From contig OW388300.1 in NCBI GenBank assembly GCA_936450465.1, forward strand, positions 54,340,035 to 54,404,034: DNA of 64,000 bases, written 5' to 3'. The notes beneath the pieces were generated by a model. It made no database searches. It was not told the origin of the DNA and worked only from the letters and a program-made list of their open reading frames with translations. Position 1 is the stretch's first letter. Every line of letters begins with the position of its first letter. Below, one piece after another: positions 23,289-35,400 of the stretch. This stretch comes from Gibbula magus (lineage: Eukaryota > Mollusca > Gastropoda > Trochida > Trochidae). A program made the position numbers and the translations under genes.

Positions 23289-23680
23289 CTATCCCACTGG
23301 TCCCACATGATTTGTAAAACACATATTTGAAAGATAATTGCATATCTTGAAAGTATCACTTCAGTAAGTTGGTAATACACATGCTAGTTTCAGGAAAATA
23401 TGATGAAGACTTTTTGAGTTCAGCTCCGGAAACGAAATGACTCCGGACCGATGGACAGGGCTCCGGAAAAAACACGTTTCTATGGAAACAAAAACAAAAT
23501 TTTCAGAAACCTGAAAAAATAAAAAAACACCACTTCAGTTAGTAGGTAATGAACATGCAAATTTTTCAGGAAGATATCATGAACAGTTTTCGAGTTCAGC
23601 TCCGGAAACGAAATGATTATGGACGGACGGACCGACAAGGCAACGACTATATCCCACGGTATTACATATTGGTGGGATAG
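23289..23680 (+). mobile_element. Dimeric tandem element with GGAC tail
   Basis: Two diverged units about 173 bp apart (CACTTCAGT at 23358 and 23531), each with GAGTTCAGCTCCGGAAACGA, are followed by GGACGGACGGACC and the hairpin-like end TATCCCACGG...GGTGGGATAG. The left end is TATCCCACTGG. Same plan as the 145-bp family but unrelated units. Confidence 0.5.
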
Positions 23681-23757
23681 TAAAATCTTTTCATTAATCC
23701 ATTTCCTTTTTCATTTTTTTTTTATTCCTAAAATTTTTGTTTTCCCAGGTTTTCAAA

Positions 23758-26700
23758 ATGTCAAACTCAAAGGCTAATGAAGAAAAGAATAACTCAACAT
23801 TTGAAGAAGTAACAGACATCTCTGTGATCGAGACTTCACAGCCTGACAAAGTGGAAGTGCAGACATTCTTTAACAGCTGGCATGACCACGCCTACCGCAG
23901 CAAGTTCTTCTACAGCACCTACATCACTTTAGCCTTTGGTGTTCTGGTCAGTGACAGTTAATGAATTTTCAGATATGAACCTCCATTTACATCACTACTG
24001 ATGTGAGGGACTGTATATCTCATCACTTTGGCCTGAGAATTATTAAAGGGGCAGTAGCAAGCTTTTTTGCTGAAATAAGTCAAAATGTATTTAAAAAATA
24101 ATGTTACCAATAGTAAAACACCATTCTCTCTTTGGAAAATCAAGTTGAAAATGAGTGTATGTGGTACCGTAAAGCCATGGGAATCGTTTTTGTCGTTCTA
24201 AATAATAAAATGTGTTAACAATAAAATGGCCGCCATGCGGTTGTTGCTTTGTACGCTTAATACTTTGTCACTACAAATTATTGGTTTGTATAAAAAGATG
24301 TTTTTGAACAAATAAAATTACCCCAAAATGTGCTACTGCCCCTTTAAAGTCAGTTGCTACTCACAAGAAAATATGATTGAAACAACTGTAGTGTTTTATA
24401 CTTTATTTTTCCAAATCCATATTTAAGCCTACCAGCTGAAGAAATTATTACAAACTCTTACAAACTTGATGTCTGGGATCAACGCTGTGGGCATCCATGT
24501 AGGGGAAATAAACCATTATGTCATAAAAACACTGATTCTATCATTATCTACCCACAGGTTACTCCCTTCAGATTTCCAATCCTAAACCTCTGTTGTATAA
24601 GGCCATATACCTAGGTTCCATGACCATTCCCTAGTGGGGAAAAGGGGTACCTCATACTCCTCCTTATCCAATGAAAACGCATCTTTCATCAGCCACAGTG
24701 ACCAAGTGATTTCAAAGATCTTAGCATTTGACTGTAGAGGGTCTTGTTAATTAGGGTATGTCCATTGAATATGTAAATAACAAAAATAAACTGTTTTTGG
24801 TGTTTTGTTAATGATTTGCTCTTCTTTATTTATCAGCATATTTATGATCAATTGTTTTCACAAAATCAAATATCATTTTTACAGGAAAACACCTTAAAGG
24901 AGAACATGTTTATCTTGCATTTCTGTTTCATAAATAACATTCTGATGTGTTATTGGCAAATGTCACTTTTACAATGGCATTGCTGAATGTACAACTAGAT
25001 TCAAACGCAACCAATCAGAACACTCTAAATTCGACCCGAGAAAGTTCTCACAGAGGTCAGGATCGGGAAACTGAAGTGAGTAACATCTGCGGGAAGAGAA
25101 TGTGATTCTTTTGGAATCTTAGAAAAATTTAAATATTTTAGTTTGCCTACGTATAGATTTGAATCATATCTGAAAGTAGAAGAAGTCTCTGTATCTGTGC
25201 AGGGCTTCTGTGTTGGACAACGAGGTCCGTCCTTCCTGGACCTACAGATCATCACAGACACAGACCTCGAGCGAGGCTCTGCCTTCTTCACTTCCGGCTC
25301 CGTCGGCTATCTATCAGGCTCTCTCATTGGTGGGATTGTGTACGACAAGCTCAACAAGATTCTCATCATGTTTGTGAGCGTGTTTGGGATGGGTGTCACC
25401 ACCGGTATCATCCCGTTCTGCTCACCATATGCGCTCATGGTGATCTTCCATCTCCTGACCGGCATATTCATGGGCGGAATAGATACTTGTATGTATTACT
25501 TAGGCAATAACTAACGAGTGACTGGGAATGACAGATTATCTTTCCCAAGCCTTGGCGAGAGAATTACACAATTGATATAACAAGGGAAAGATAATCTGTC
25601 ATCGCCTGTCACGAGTTGGTTATTATCCCCCGCCACGAAGTGGAAGGGGGATATAGGTTTGGGCTCCGTCCGTGCGTCCGTCCGTCCGTCCGCTATAAAG
25701 GGGACACTTTTTCTCAGAAACTATTTAAGATAGGACAACCAAATTTAGTGTGTGGCTTGTGGACATAAATACCTCGATGGAGTTCGAAAATAAGAACGAT
25801 GTGATTATTTTGTTCCGGAGTTATTGCCCTTGTTCCATATTTTTGGACTCTGTTCATGGTATCTACAAAGGGGACAGCTTTTCTCAGAAACTGTTTAAGA
25901 TAGGATTTCCAAATTTGGTGTGTGGCTTGTGGACATAAATACCTCGATGGAGTTCAAAAATAAGAACTGTGTGATTATTTTTTCCGGAGTTATTGCCCTT
26001 GTTCCGTATTTTCGGACTCTGTTCATGGTATCTCCAAAGGGGACAGCTTTTCTCAGAAACTGTTTAGGATAGAATTTCCAAATTTGGTGTGTGGCTTGTG
26101 GACATAAATACCTTGATGGAGTTCGAAAATAAGAACCGTGTGATTATTTTTTCCGGAGTTACTGCCCTTGTTCCCTATGTTTGGACTCGGTTCATGCTAT
26201 CTCTAAAGGGGACAGCTTTTCTCAGAGACTACTTAAGATAGGATTACCCAATTTGGTGGATGACTTGAGGGCATAAGTACCTTGATGGAGTTCGAAAATG
26301 AGAAGCACACAATTAATCTTTGCGGAGTTATTGCCCTTGTTCTGTACATTTGGACTCTGTTCAAGGTATCACCAAAGGGGACAGCTTTTCTCAAACTATT
26401 TAAGATAGGATAACCAAATTTGGTGTGTACTTTAAGGCCATCGATACCTTGATGGAGTTTGAAAAAAAGAAGCATGTGATTATTTTTTCCGGAGTTATTC
26501 CCCTTGTTCCGCTTTTTCGACTCTGTTTCAAGTATCCAAGGATATAGCTTTTCTCAGACATTGTTTAACATCAAATCAGTTGTGTGACTTGAGGATATTG
26601 TTACCTTAATGGAAAGAAAATGAGAAGCGCACAATTATTTCATCTTGAATTATTGCCCTTGTTCTCATTTCTTGTGTCTGGCGGGGGATGTTGATGACTA

Positions 26701-28759
26701 TGTCTTCTTCTTGTTTATATTATCCATATAACAAATTAAAGTAAAAACGTGAACGTCAAAAGCCAAAAGTTTCCCAAACAGGGATGTGACGTGGATTCAC
26801 TTTATACATACCTATCCTTGTTTACTTTGCATGATTAAAATGTCCTCTGCAAAAATTTCCTTCACAATAAAAGATAAATGTTGGTGCAGTTAAATGTTTT
26901 GTATTTCTGCCCATTACTACCAATCCATGATTAAATTATAGAAGTTATTACAAACTTCATATTAAGAAGCTGTCTCAAGCCATTAAAAACTGATGTTACA
27001 ATTAACTCTGACGTCATAACCGCTCATGCTTATGGCGTTATTGCATTCGAGCAAAAAATGTAGCTTTCTGTGGTTATATATAGTAAATTTGCAAGCGTTA
27101 GCTTCTTTAATTTTCTGACGATTTTACTGTTTCCATCGTCCCATATGGGTAATATATCAACTATATCAAACAGACATTCAGTATGTTGTTGGAATCGCAT
27201 AAAGTCAAATGTTATTAATGGTAATATTTTGTGAAGATGTACTGACTGTTGCTTTGGGTTACCATTTTAAAACAAGTTCATTCAGTATAGAGACCATTTG
27301 ACATTTGGGTTATGTTAATGTTCAATAGGTCATATAACTACCGGTACTGTGCGTGTAAATGGGATGTGTATAGGGCTGTTGCTTGATTTGAATTGAAAAC
27401 AAGTAATTATCCTATATTTGACGATTGGGTATGAATATGCATGTCGAGTGAAATTATTTAAACTGAATTAGCCCATGTTATATTTGGCTTGTATGAAAGC
27501 TAAATAAAATAATAAGTCAGTTCAAAAGTCTCCAACTCCTATCTCCAGCTCATGACTGAAAATTTAATCAATTCAAAAAGTTTGTATTTTATTCCAGTAG
27601 CATCAAGACTTAAGACAGAAGCCTTGATATAGAAATACAAACTCAAGTAGCAGAATATATCATACTTAAAACATCTCACAATTCACTCACAATAAATAAT
27701 CATGATCCTTATCCATTTCCAGGTGGGAACGCGGAACTAGTTCGAACCTGGGGTGCAAATGGCCGTTCAGCGATGCAAACTGGTCACTTTGCATTTGCAC
27801 TTGGAGGAGTGATCTCCCCTCTCATCACACAGCCATTCCTAGCACAGCTTCCTCAGAACAGAACTGACAATGCCACGGAGTCCGAGACACTGTACAACAC
27901 GACCACCAGTAGCCTCTCTCTCAACACGACCTTTGACCCGGGTCAACCGGAGAAACAAACAACCATTGTATTCTATGCTTTCCTGATCTCTGCATTTGTA
28001 ACAATAGTGTGTTCCATCCCGTTTCTGGTGACGCATTTCAAAGTGAAGCTGAAGATGAAGAAGAGAACCGCTGGGGAGGAGGACACGCAAAGTAAATCTG
28101 AGTTCTCTCTCCCGGTCTTCGTCTTCACGCTGGCTCTCATCTGCGTCATGTACATGCTCTACTGCTGTGTGGAGGACAGCTTCGCTGCATACCTCATGAC
28201 GTTTGTTGTCAAGAGTCAGGGCTGGAGCAAAACCAAAGGCACACTCCTCACTTCAGTTTTCTGGGGCGCATTTGCTTTCGGTCGTTTTTGTGGCATTCTC
28301 TTTGTGAAATTTATATCAAGTATCAAGCTTTTGTCTATATGTTGCGTCAGTCTCATTATTTCTCAAGTTGGCTTTTTCCTTAGTTCCTACTACAGCTTTG
28401 ATGCTGGAATATGGGTAAGTGCAGTAGGCTCAGGTCTGTCTATGTCAGTTTTCTTCCCTACTGGATTAACCTGGACGGAAGAGGAGCTTGTGAAGATGTC
28501 TGGCCGGGTATCGTCGGCCATCTTGATTTCAGCATCGTCCGGGACAATGGTGAACCCAATTCTGCTCGGTTGGCTGATGACGACGTATAGTCCGATGTGG
28601 TACACATACCTGCTGACCGCTGAGAGCGTCCTCGTCATGGTCATCTTCCTCATCCTCCTCGTCTTCGCCCGCACCTACCTGAAGAAACACAAGCGTAGGA
28701 ATGATGTTATAATAACTGTTGAAGCCAACCCTGAATCTAATGATCAGAAATTTCTTTAA
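23758..28759 (+). CDS. Major facilitator transporter, MFSD4 / Na-glucose transporter 1-like
   Basis: Twelve-helix MFS carrier, probably in the plasma membrane. Three coding exons: 23758-23946, 25203-25488 and 27723-28759. Borders are GT-AG with phases 0 and 1, giving 503 residues. An acceptor lies just before the ATG, so a 5' UTR exon exists upstream. TM1 spans the first junction and runs into GQRGPSFLDL, like the GPTLLDL signature of the MFSD4 (NaGLT1) group. The GGIVYDKLNK loop between TM2 and TM3 matches the MFS G-x-x-x-D-(K/R) motif. GGIDTCGNAELVRTWG and HFAFALGGVISPLI also fit MFSD4 proteins. The long loop before TM7 has several N-x-T/S sites. Substrate is inferred only from family: hexose or a related small solute. 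Confidence 0.82.
24043..24347. mobile_element. MITE family D, copy 1
   Basis: Ends TTAAAGGGGCAGTAGCA and TGCTACTGCCCCTTTAA are inverted repeats. A second copy lies at 29494-29852. Inserted in transporter intron 1. The flanking TTAA may be the target site. Confidence 0.75.
25506..25624. repeat. Strong hairpin MITE next to a splice donor
   Basis: Arms of about 40 bases (25506-25546 and 25583-25624), with a perfect 19-bp core ATGACAGATTATCTTTCCC, face each other across about 36 bases. It starts 15 bases after the donor GT of transporter exon 2 (25489). Confidence 0.75.
25622..26705. mobile_element. 169-bp tandem-repeat element
   Basis: Left end CCCCCGCCACGAAGTGG with a hairpin against AAGGGGGATA, then (GTCC)n at 25676-25691, then about six units. 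The anchor TTATTGCCC occurs at 25821, 25990, 26159 (variant) and 26328, each 169 apart, then at 167 and 155. The right end is GGCGGGGGATGTTGATGAC near 26686. Read on the minus strand this is the same order as the 145-bp family: units, GGAC tract, hairpin end. Non-coding. Lies in the transporter's last intron. Confidence 0.7.
26706..27700. other. Transporter intron, degraded MITE family B
   Basis: Remainder of the last intron. 27165-27375 resembles MITE family B (ATTCAGTATAGAGACC..., CATAGGTCATATAACTAC). Otherwise nothing recognised. Confidence 0.4.
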
Positions 28760-29493
28760 CACAAATACCTTATGATATCAAATCTGGGAAGTATATTTTA
28801 TTTAGTTGTTGTATCATACACATATTGTATGAATGAATCAGATTCATGAAAATAATTGCATATTTCATGTAAAACTTCTATATTTATAATAATATGCTAC
28901 TTAGAATAGACTTTTTCCATCCAATTTTTTCTTGAACTTCTTTCAAAAAGAAAATATATTCACATTACATTTTACTCCGTTTTTTCAATATTGTTCCTTT
29001 ATTCAAGAGCAGTCCCAAAATTTTCTGACAATCAAAGTCCCAATGACTGAACTGGCCTACCTTGGTGTATATAGTTCAGCTTTGCAAATAGATTTAGCTG
29101 CAAGACTCAACACTATGTACATGATATTCAAAAGATTTTCTTAGGATCTAGTTTGCATTCAGTATTGGATTTTGGGATAAAATATTTTCATATTGTGTAT
29201 TGATTGTGTTACACCTCATAATTTATTTCACTTTTTCACAAATGGCAATTGACCTACAGGGTATATTGATATAGACACTAACCTCAGCTTAAATAGAAAC
29301 ACGAATTATTTTGAGGCTTGGGTACTTTGTTTTTATCATCCAAAAGCTGATCTCAGTAAATATCAGTACAAGCGAATATCATACTGCTTTTAAATCATCA
29401 GTTAATGACCATACAATGCTTTGACAACATGACCGACAATACTGTAATGAGGATGATGATGATAGGTGTTAAAAACACAGATTTAACAACTTT
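28760..29493. other. 3' flank of the transporter gene
   Basis: AT-rich. It should contain the 3' UTR and cleavage site; no single signal stands out. No other gene seen. Confidence 0.4.
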
Positions 29494-29852
29494 TAAAGGG
29501 GCAGTAGCACGTTTTTTCGCTCAAATAAGTCTATGAAATGTATTTGAAAAATAATGTCACCAATAGTAAATCACCATTCTCTCTCTGGAAAATCAAATTG
29601 AAAATGAGTGTACATGGTTCGGTAAAGCCATTGGGATCGTTTTTGTAATGCGTAATGATTAAATTGTGTTCACAATAAAATGGCCGCCATGCAATTTTTG
29701 CTTTATACGCAACACCGTTATTATCACTACGGATAATTGGTTTGTGTAATAACATGTTTTACCCTCTAAAGTTAATATAAATGACATAAACTATCATTAT
29801 AAATGGGAAATTTGAAAAAATAAAATTTGCAAAAAACGTGTCCCCTTTAAAG
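29494..29852. mobile_element. MITE family D, copy 2
   Basis: Starts TTAAAGGGGCAGTAGCACG and ends ACGTGTCCCCTTTAAAGG; the interior (AATGGCCGCCATGC) matches copy 1 at 24043-24347. Diverged right end. Confidence 0.7.
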
Positions 29853-29954
29853 GATAAAAAATCAGATTATGTGTATCTACCTATGCTAATTAATATGTCT
29901 TCTAACAAGTCACAGACACCCAATTTCAGGCAATTGACTTAATTGGTAATACAA

Positions 29955-30066
29955 ACTTTGCATGTAGACAGTGAAGCGAAGCGTTACACGTTAGCAGACA
30001 CTCTTATCAGCATAGTTAAAATAAAAATGGGACTCATTTTTATCCTCGACGGTGTGTCCCTTTAAG
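29955..30066. mobile_element. Fragment of GGGACAC MITE
   Basis: Ends GTGTGTCCCTTTAA with ATGGGACTCATTTTTATCC. The reverse complement is related to 56549-56640 (TTAAAGGGACACTGCG...). Two fragments of one family. Confidence 0.5.
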
Positions 30067-30845
30067 TCTTGTCACTGACAGGATTATGTTGTGACATCAT
30101 AAGGTTGATGATGTAACAATGCTATGACCTCAGAGGTCACCGCTGAAGAAGACTAATGGCAGTTTGTGTTTCAGATATTTTCATTCTTTTGCTGATAATT
30201 GTTGAAGAATAATTTTGGATGATAAAGGAAGATTTACCCTTATGGCTTCTGATATGAAACATATCAACACTTGATAAACGGAAAAATATCTTCAGCAAGC
30301 CCTCACTATTTGCTACTTCAATGTACTGATGATGTGTTGATATATTTGATATCAGAAAGTATGGATGTGAGATGCTCTATATATTTGATATTATTATTCA
30401 GAAATACACAAGACTACCCAGAACTTACATCACTTTATAGGCAAGAGAAATCTAAAATATTTTAACCGGGTCAAACTACTCCAGAACTTATCCTACCAAA
30501 CTTATATCATGCAAAGTCATTTAGGTGTAATCATTTCCATGAAATATACAGAGATATTTCCCATAAACTGGCAGCTTATGAATAGAGTTTAGGAATATAA
30601 TTTGGATCACAGAAGAGCTTTTATTTCCTACATTTCCTCTATATCCTTGGAGTACCTTATTCTGTATCATACCTTGAAGAGTCAGTTCGATCGTCATATT
30701 TTTTGTGGAAACTATTTGTTATGATGTAAAACACAATCCATTGAATCATATCATCTTAGAATGTTCTTTAGATGTGCAATGTGATAAATAATCACAAGGA
30801 AATATCCTCAAATTGTTTCCACTAAAATACCGGTTATGTACTAAG
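30067..30845. other. Non-coding stretch
   Basis: No gene or repeat recognised. Confidence 0.35.
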
Positions 30846-30846
30846 G

Positions 30847-31260
30847 TTAAAGATAGGGTTTAATCAGAGTATTTGCCATCCTGTTTTTGTGTAACACTTG
30901 AAATCAGAAAACGTTATATTTCAGCTAACAACTTTTGGAAAATAAAGCATTTGTAGATAGAATATCCTCAAAGAAACAAATAATTCATCATTAGTCTGAT
31001 AAAATTTATTGATACGCCGTAGCAAGGCTTTCCACACTCTAGCACCTATGCATGACTTCACTTCATTGTTTTATTTTTATTGAATGTGCGCTGCTCTTTA
31101 TCAAATTGTCAAATAGAAAATCATGAAAATATTACCCTCGGTAATATGTTTTAACTGGATTACAATTATCATGTATCAATAATATATAACTTTAAGCAAA
31201 AATGTCCTCTTGAATTTCAATTCCCCCCAAAATACTCTGATAGAACCCTCTCTTTAAATC
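30847..31260. mobile_element. MITE family C, copy 1
   Basis: Starts TTAAAGATAGGGTTTAATCAGAG and ends CTCTGATAGAACCCTCTCTTTAA, near-perfect inverted ends. Copy 2 is at 37603-37902. Confidence 0.75.
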
Positions 31261-32200
31261 TTTCAGTTTTGTGCATTTTGTGAATTGTTCACCCTTTACT
31301 CACATATTTTCACATGTTTTATTTTAAAGATCAGTTGATAATTATGAGTGGTAAGCTTATACTTAAAGTCGAAAAGAGTAAAATATTTGTCTAGGAGTGT
31401 TTTGAAATGGAGAAAGAGTTTCACAGTCTACAAAAGAGATGAAACTATTTGTGGATGATATTAATTATATTTTAATTTATTTATGTGATGTTGGATATTT
31501 TGTCATGGTTTAATTACTGGTAATAATCTTGTGATGGAGGTGTTTATGTTTTTGTGAGCTGTTACTTTTGTCATTGAAAATATTTCAGAAGATTCTAGTC
31601 AAAACATGTGTAAAAAGTGCTCCAAGTACACTGGGATAGTTACCATGTGTCAACTGTGTCATGTTTTGTGACTGCTGATATTTGATGAAATTAACTCAGA
31701 AATGCAATGACACTGTTTTACTGTTGTGAGAATTATGGCATGAAATCGAAACTACCTGGTGAATATTTTATTATACCCCCGCTACAAAGTAGGCAGGGGT
31801 ATATAGCTGTCATTCCATTTGTCCTTCCGTCCAGTCAATTTTCTAGAAAACAGCCAGCCAAACTTTGTACAGTTGTTAACCATGTCCATCCCAACATGCA
31901 TGGCCAATTTAAAGTTTTTAATTTCCGATATTTTGAGAGTAATTGCTGTTGAATCTGTAATTGAACTTGATACAAATAAATGCTGTGATGCTCCAATGGG
32001 AGAAGTATTTTTGAAAAATATTACAGCTGGGTGAATGAAATTTTTGTAACGTGAAACTCAGTTAAGTTTGAAAGTCAGTTCCCAAAAAAAAGTTTTTGAC
32101 AGAATTATGATGTTTGAATCTCTATTTAAACACAGTGCAATTAACAGTTACAATGCTCAATGGATGGATAGCGGATGGCGCGGGTATGTGAGCCATGCTC
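31261..32200. other. Non-coding, with a 5' end of the CCCCGC element
   Basis: 31770-31835 holds ATTATACCCCCGCTACAAAG..GGGGTATA, then CCTTCCGTCCAG, the same hairpin-plus-GTCC start as at 25622 but without its tandem units. No gene. Confidence 0.45.
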
Positions 32201-32216
32201 ACCTTTGTCTTGTTAA

Positions 32217-32222
32217 TTTATT
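32217..32222 (-). terminator. Possible OSGEPL1 polyadenylation signal
   Basis: AATAAA on the minus strand about 200 bases past the OSGEPL1 stop. Plausible but not unique. Confidence 0.35.
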
Positions 32223-32423
32223 TGTTATGTTTTTCATCTTACATTCATAATGTTGCTTCTTAATATGTGGACCAGAAACTTGCACAAAATGAAAAAACAA
32301 TACCTGTCTTAATTCAAATTACATATGTGCTATTTTTTCATCTTGTTGTGAAGATAATTTATCAATTAAAAGCTTTACATGTGAGACTTGTCATGTTTTA
32401 GAAGTTCAACTACATACAAGGTA

Positions 32424-35400
32424 TCACAAGAGCTTGATTCTCGTCAATTTGATGGCTGCTGCTTGTACGCTGTTCGACAGATTCTCTCCGAGGGGGCACC
32501 TGCCAATAACAGAGGCCATGGTCACATTCTCTCACATCAATATTATGTTCACGTACAACAAAACCATGATTACTCAAAGTACTATGACAAACAAATTGGT
32601 TGAAAATGTAACAGTTGTCAGCAAAAATTCAACATATGGGAGTTAAAGACTGAAATTCAAAATATACAAGCCTCCACTCCACACATGATGCCAAAATAAC
32701 TCTTGATACGTCTCATGATACACAGGAGACAAATTCAAAATAGTTCCAAAAATATGTTTTTCTAATCAAATTTTTAACATTGATAAGTTACGTTCTCAAG
32801 ACTCACTTGGTTTGAAAGTCGACAGATTCTGGGTCGACAGCTGAGTAGTCTCTCCCACTCATCAGTTTCTCTACTCCATTCCTGTACATAGAGAAATCAA
32901 TAAATCAATCTCTAACTGTGCAACATACAACACATTGCTCACCCATTTGTGCAACAATAAACACATCCCTCTGTAATGTGCAACAATCAACACATCACTC
33001 ATTTTTTTTTTTTAATTTTTTTTTTTTATTCCATTTCAATTCAAAAATACAGAGTTTGTGTAGTTTACAATCAATGTTGGCTAGAAATCAAGACTGCACT
33101 GAAATGGACAATGAACAACAAGAGGTATTTTACAAGTGCTTCAATCAAACTTAGTCATCAGTTGCTTCCATTTTCTTGTGAAAGGATGAAGCCTGTTATT
33201 TTTCCTAGCAATAAATTTTTCTATTGTGTAGGTTACCTTAACCTGTTTAAGAAATCCCTCAAAAGATAAGGCACATTGCTTAATACTAGAAATATAAATG
33301 AATATTTTGGTTAAAAGAATGATATGATTAAGTAATTCATTGTTTGAGCACAGTCCAAACATGATAATAAATTCTGTAAAAATAATATTACATAGAAGGT
33401 GGGTGTTAAGAAAATTTTCCAACATATGCCAAAAGTCTTTTACCAAATCACAGTTAAAAAAATATGTGAAATATCTTCTGAGGTATTTTTACAAAAGTTA
33501 CATATATTCTCATCAACTAAATTCATTTTCATCAGTTCTTTCTTTGAATATATTGTTCTGTAATTGAATCTGTATTGAAAATCTAACAATTTGCAATCTT
33601 TAGTACATTTCCTATAAAATCTAAATACTTCTTTCCAAATTATATCCTGCTGAAAGACAAAATTCCAATATTCTAGTACCTTTGGGGTTGTGTTATTTTT
33701 AATCAATTTGTCATAGAATACTCTTGAGCCTTTAGTAAAGGAGATCATGTCAATGTAAACAGTGTTTAAGGTTAATTGATTCAAGCATATGATTCTGTTT
33801 CCCAATTCCTGTCTCCAGTGCTTTGGAATATTATTCAATAAATGTTGATGGTCCAAAAAGGTTCCTTTTATTTGATATTTCTTTTTTAGATTTTCAAAGG
33901 TTAGAAAACCATTTTCATCACAGATATCTCGAATGTATTTTATACCGTGGTCAATCCAATTTCTTATCATATATGATGACTTAAAGAAGTGGTTAAGCCA
34001 AAGAGGTTGAGCCAAGATTTAGTTTATATCATCACTGTCAAAAGTAAATTTTTTATAGTATCTCCTCCAAGCTGACAAAACATCTCTCCAGTAAGGATTA
34101 TCCTTGTCTGATAAACAATCAATAGCATTAGAGCCAAGCGAGAATAGATTTCCTAGTGGGAAGATGTTAGCACAATTGTGGGTTTTATTCAGGTGTGATT
34201 TAAGTGATGATAATTTCAAAGCATCAATGAAGCCCTCTATGTCAATCATTCTTAGGCCTCCATCTTCATAAGTTCTAGTGATATTTGATCTTTTTATCTT
34301 ATCATTCTTATTATTCCAAATGAATCCATAGATTAATTTATTGAGATCATTAATAAATGCTTTAGGAGGATTAGGTAATGCAGAGAAGATATGAACTAGA
34401 GTTGAAATTGCCAAGGTTTTAATAACAGTGATTTTCCCAATAAGAGTCAGGTTTCTCCTTCGCCAACTAGCAAGTAATCTATTAATATGTTCTAAGCGTT
34501 TTCTTGTGTTAATTACCCATAAATCTTTAAGGGAAGCATTAAGAGTAATTCCTAGTATTTCAAAGTCCCCACTGTGCCAGTCAAGAGACAAGTCATTAGC
34601 TAAAATAATGTTGCTACCTGTCATTGAACCAATCCATATAGCTTTTGTTTTGTTTATGTTCATTTTCAGTCCAGACATTTGATAAAATTTATTAAGGGTT
34701 TCTATTGCGGCATTAAGGCTTTTTTCAGATCCATCTAAATGTAATTGTGCATCATCAGCATATTGACCAAGCTTTTGTTCTTTGTCATTAAGTGTTATAC
34801 CCTTAATATCAGGATTTGATCTTATCATTATGCCTAAAATTTCAACAGCTATGATAAATAAATAAGGTGAGACTGGATCTCCCTGTCTACATCCCCTCTC
34901 CTGAAGGAAAAAAGATGAAATATTGCCATTCTGTATTACAGCTGCTGTATTATTACCCGTTAGAATTTTGATCCATTTAATGATATTGGGGCCAAATCCG
35001 AAAGCTTCCATTGCCTTTATAATAAATGGTTTGGAGATAGTGTCAAATGCTTTTTCAAAATCAATTAGTAATAGAAGGCCTGGTTTATTTAATCTTCTTG
35101 TTTCAAATGTTATGTCATACAGGAGTCTTATATTTTCACTCATACACCTGCCAGGTATAAAGCCTGTTTGGTTTTCATGAATAATAGTATCTAAAACTGA
35201 CTTGATTCTATTAGCTATACATGTGCTTATAATTTTATAGAGGGTATTTAGTAATGAGATAGGGCGCCAATTCTTTAACAGTTTCCGGTCTTTGTTAGGT
35301 TTTGGTAGGCAAGTTATGATTCCCCTATTCATTGTAATAGATAATTCGTTGTTCCCATAAGTTTCTTATATGAACACATCACTCATTAATAAGTACCACA

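Noticed and set aside
27839..28762. Minus-strand ORFs opposite transporter exon 3
   Set aside because: The plus-strand frame has clear membrane helices and MFS motifs; the opposite frames do not.
32801..32810. TGA after exon 9 as the OSGEPL1 stop
   Set aside because: The same bases form a GTGAGT donor, and splicing to 32499 adds the conserved KCPLG segment in phase.
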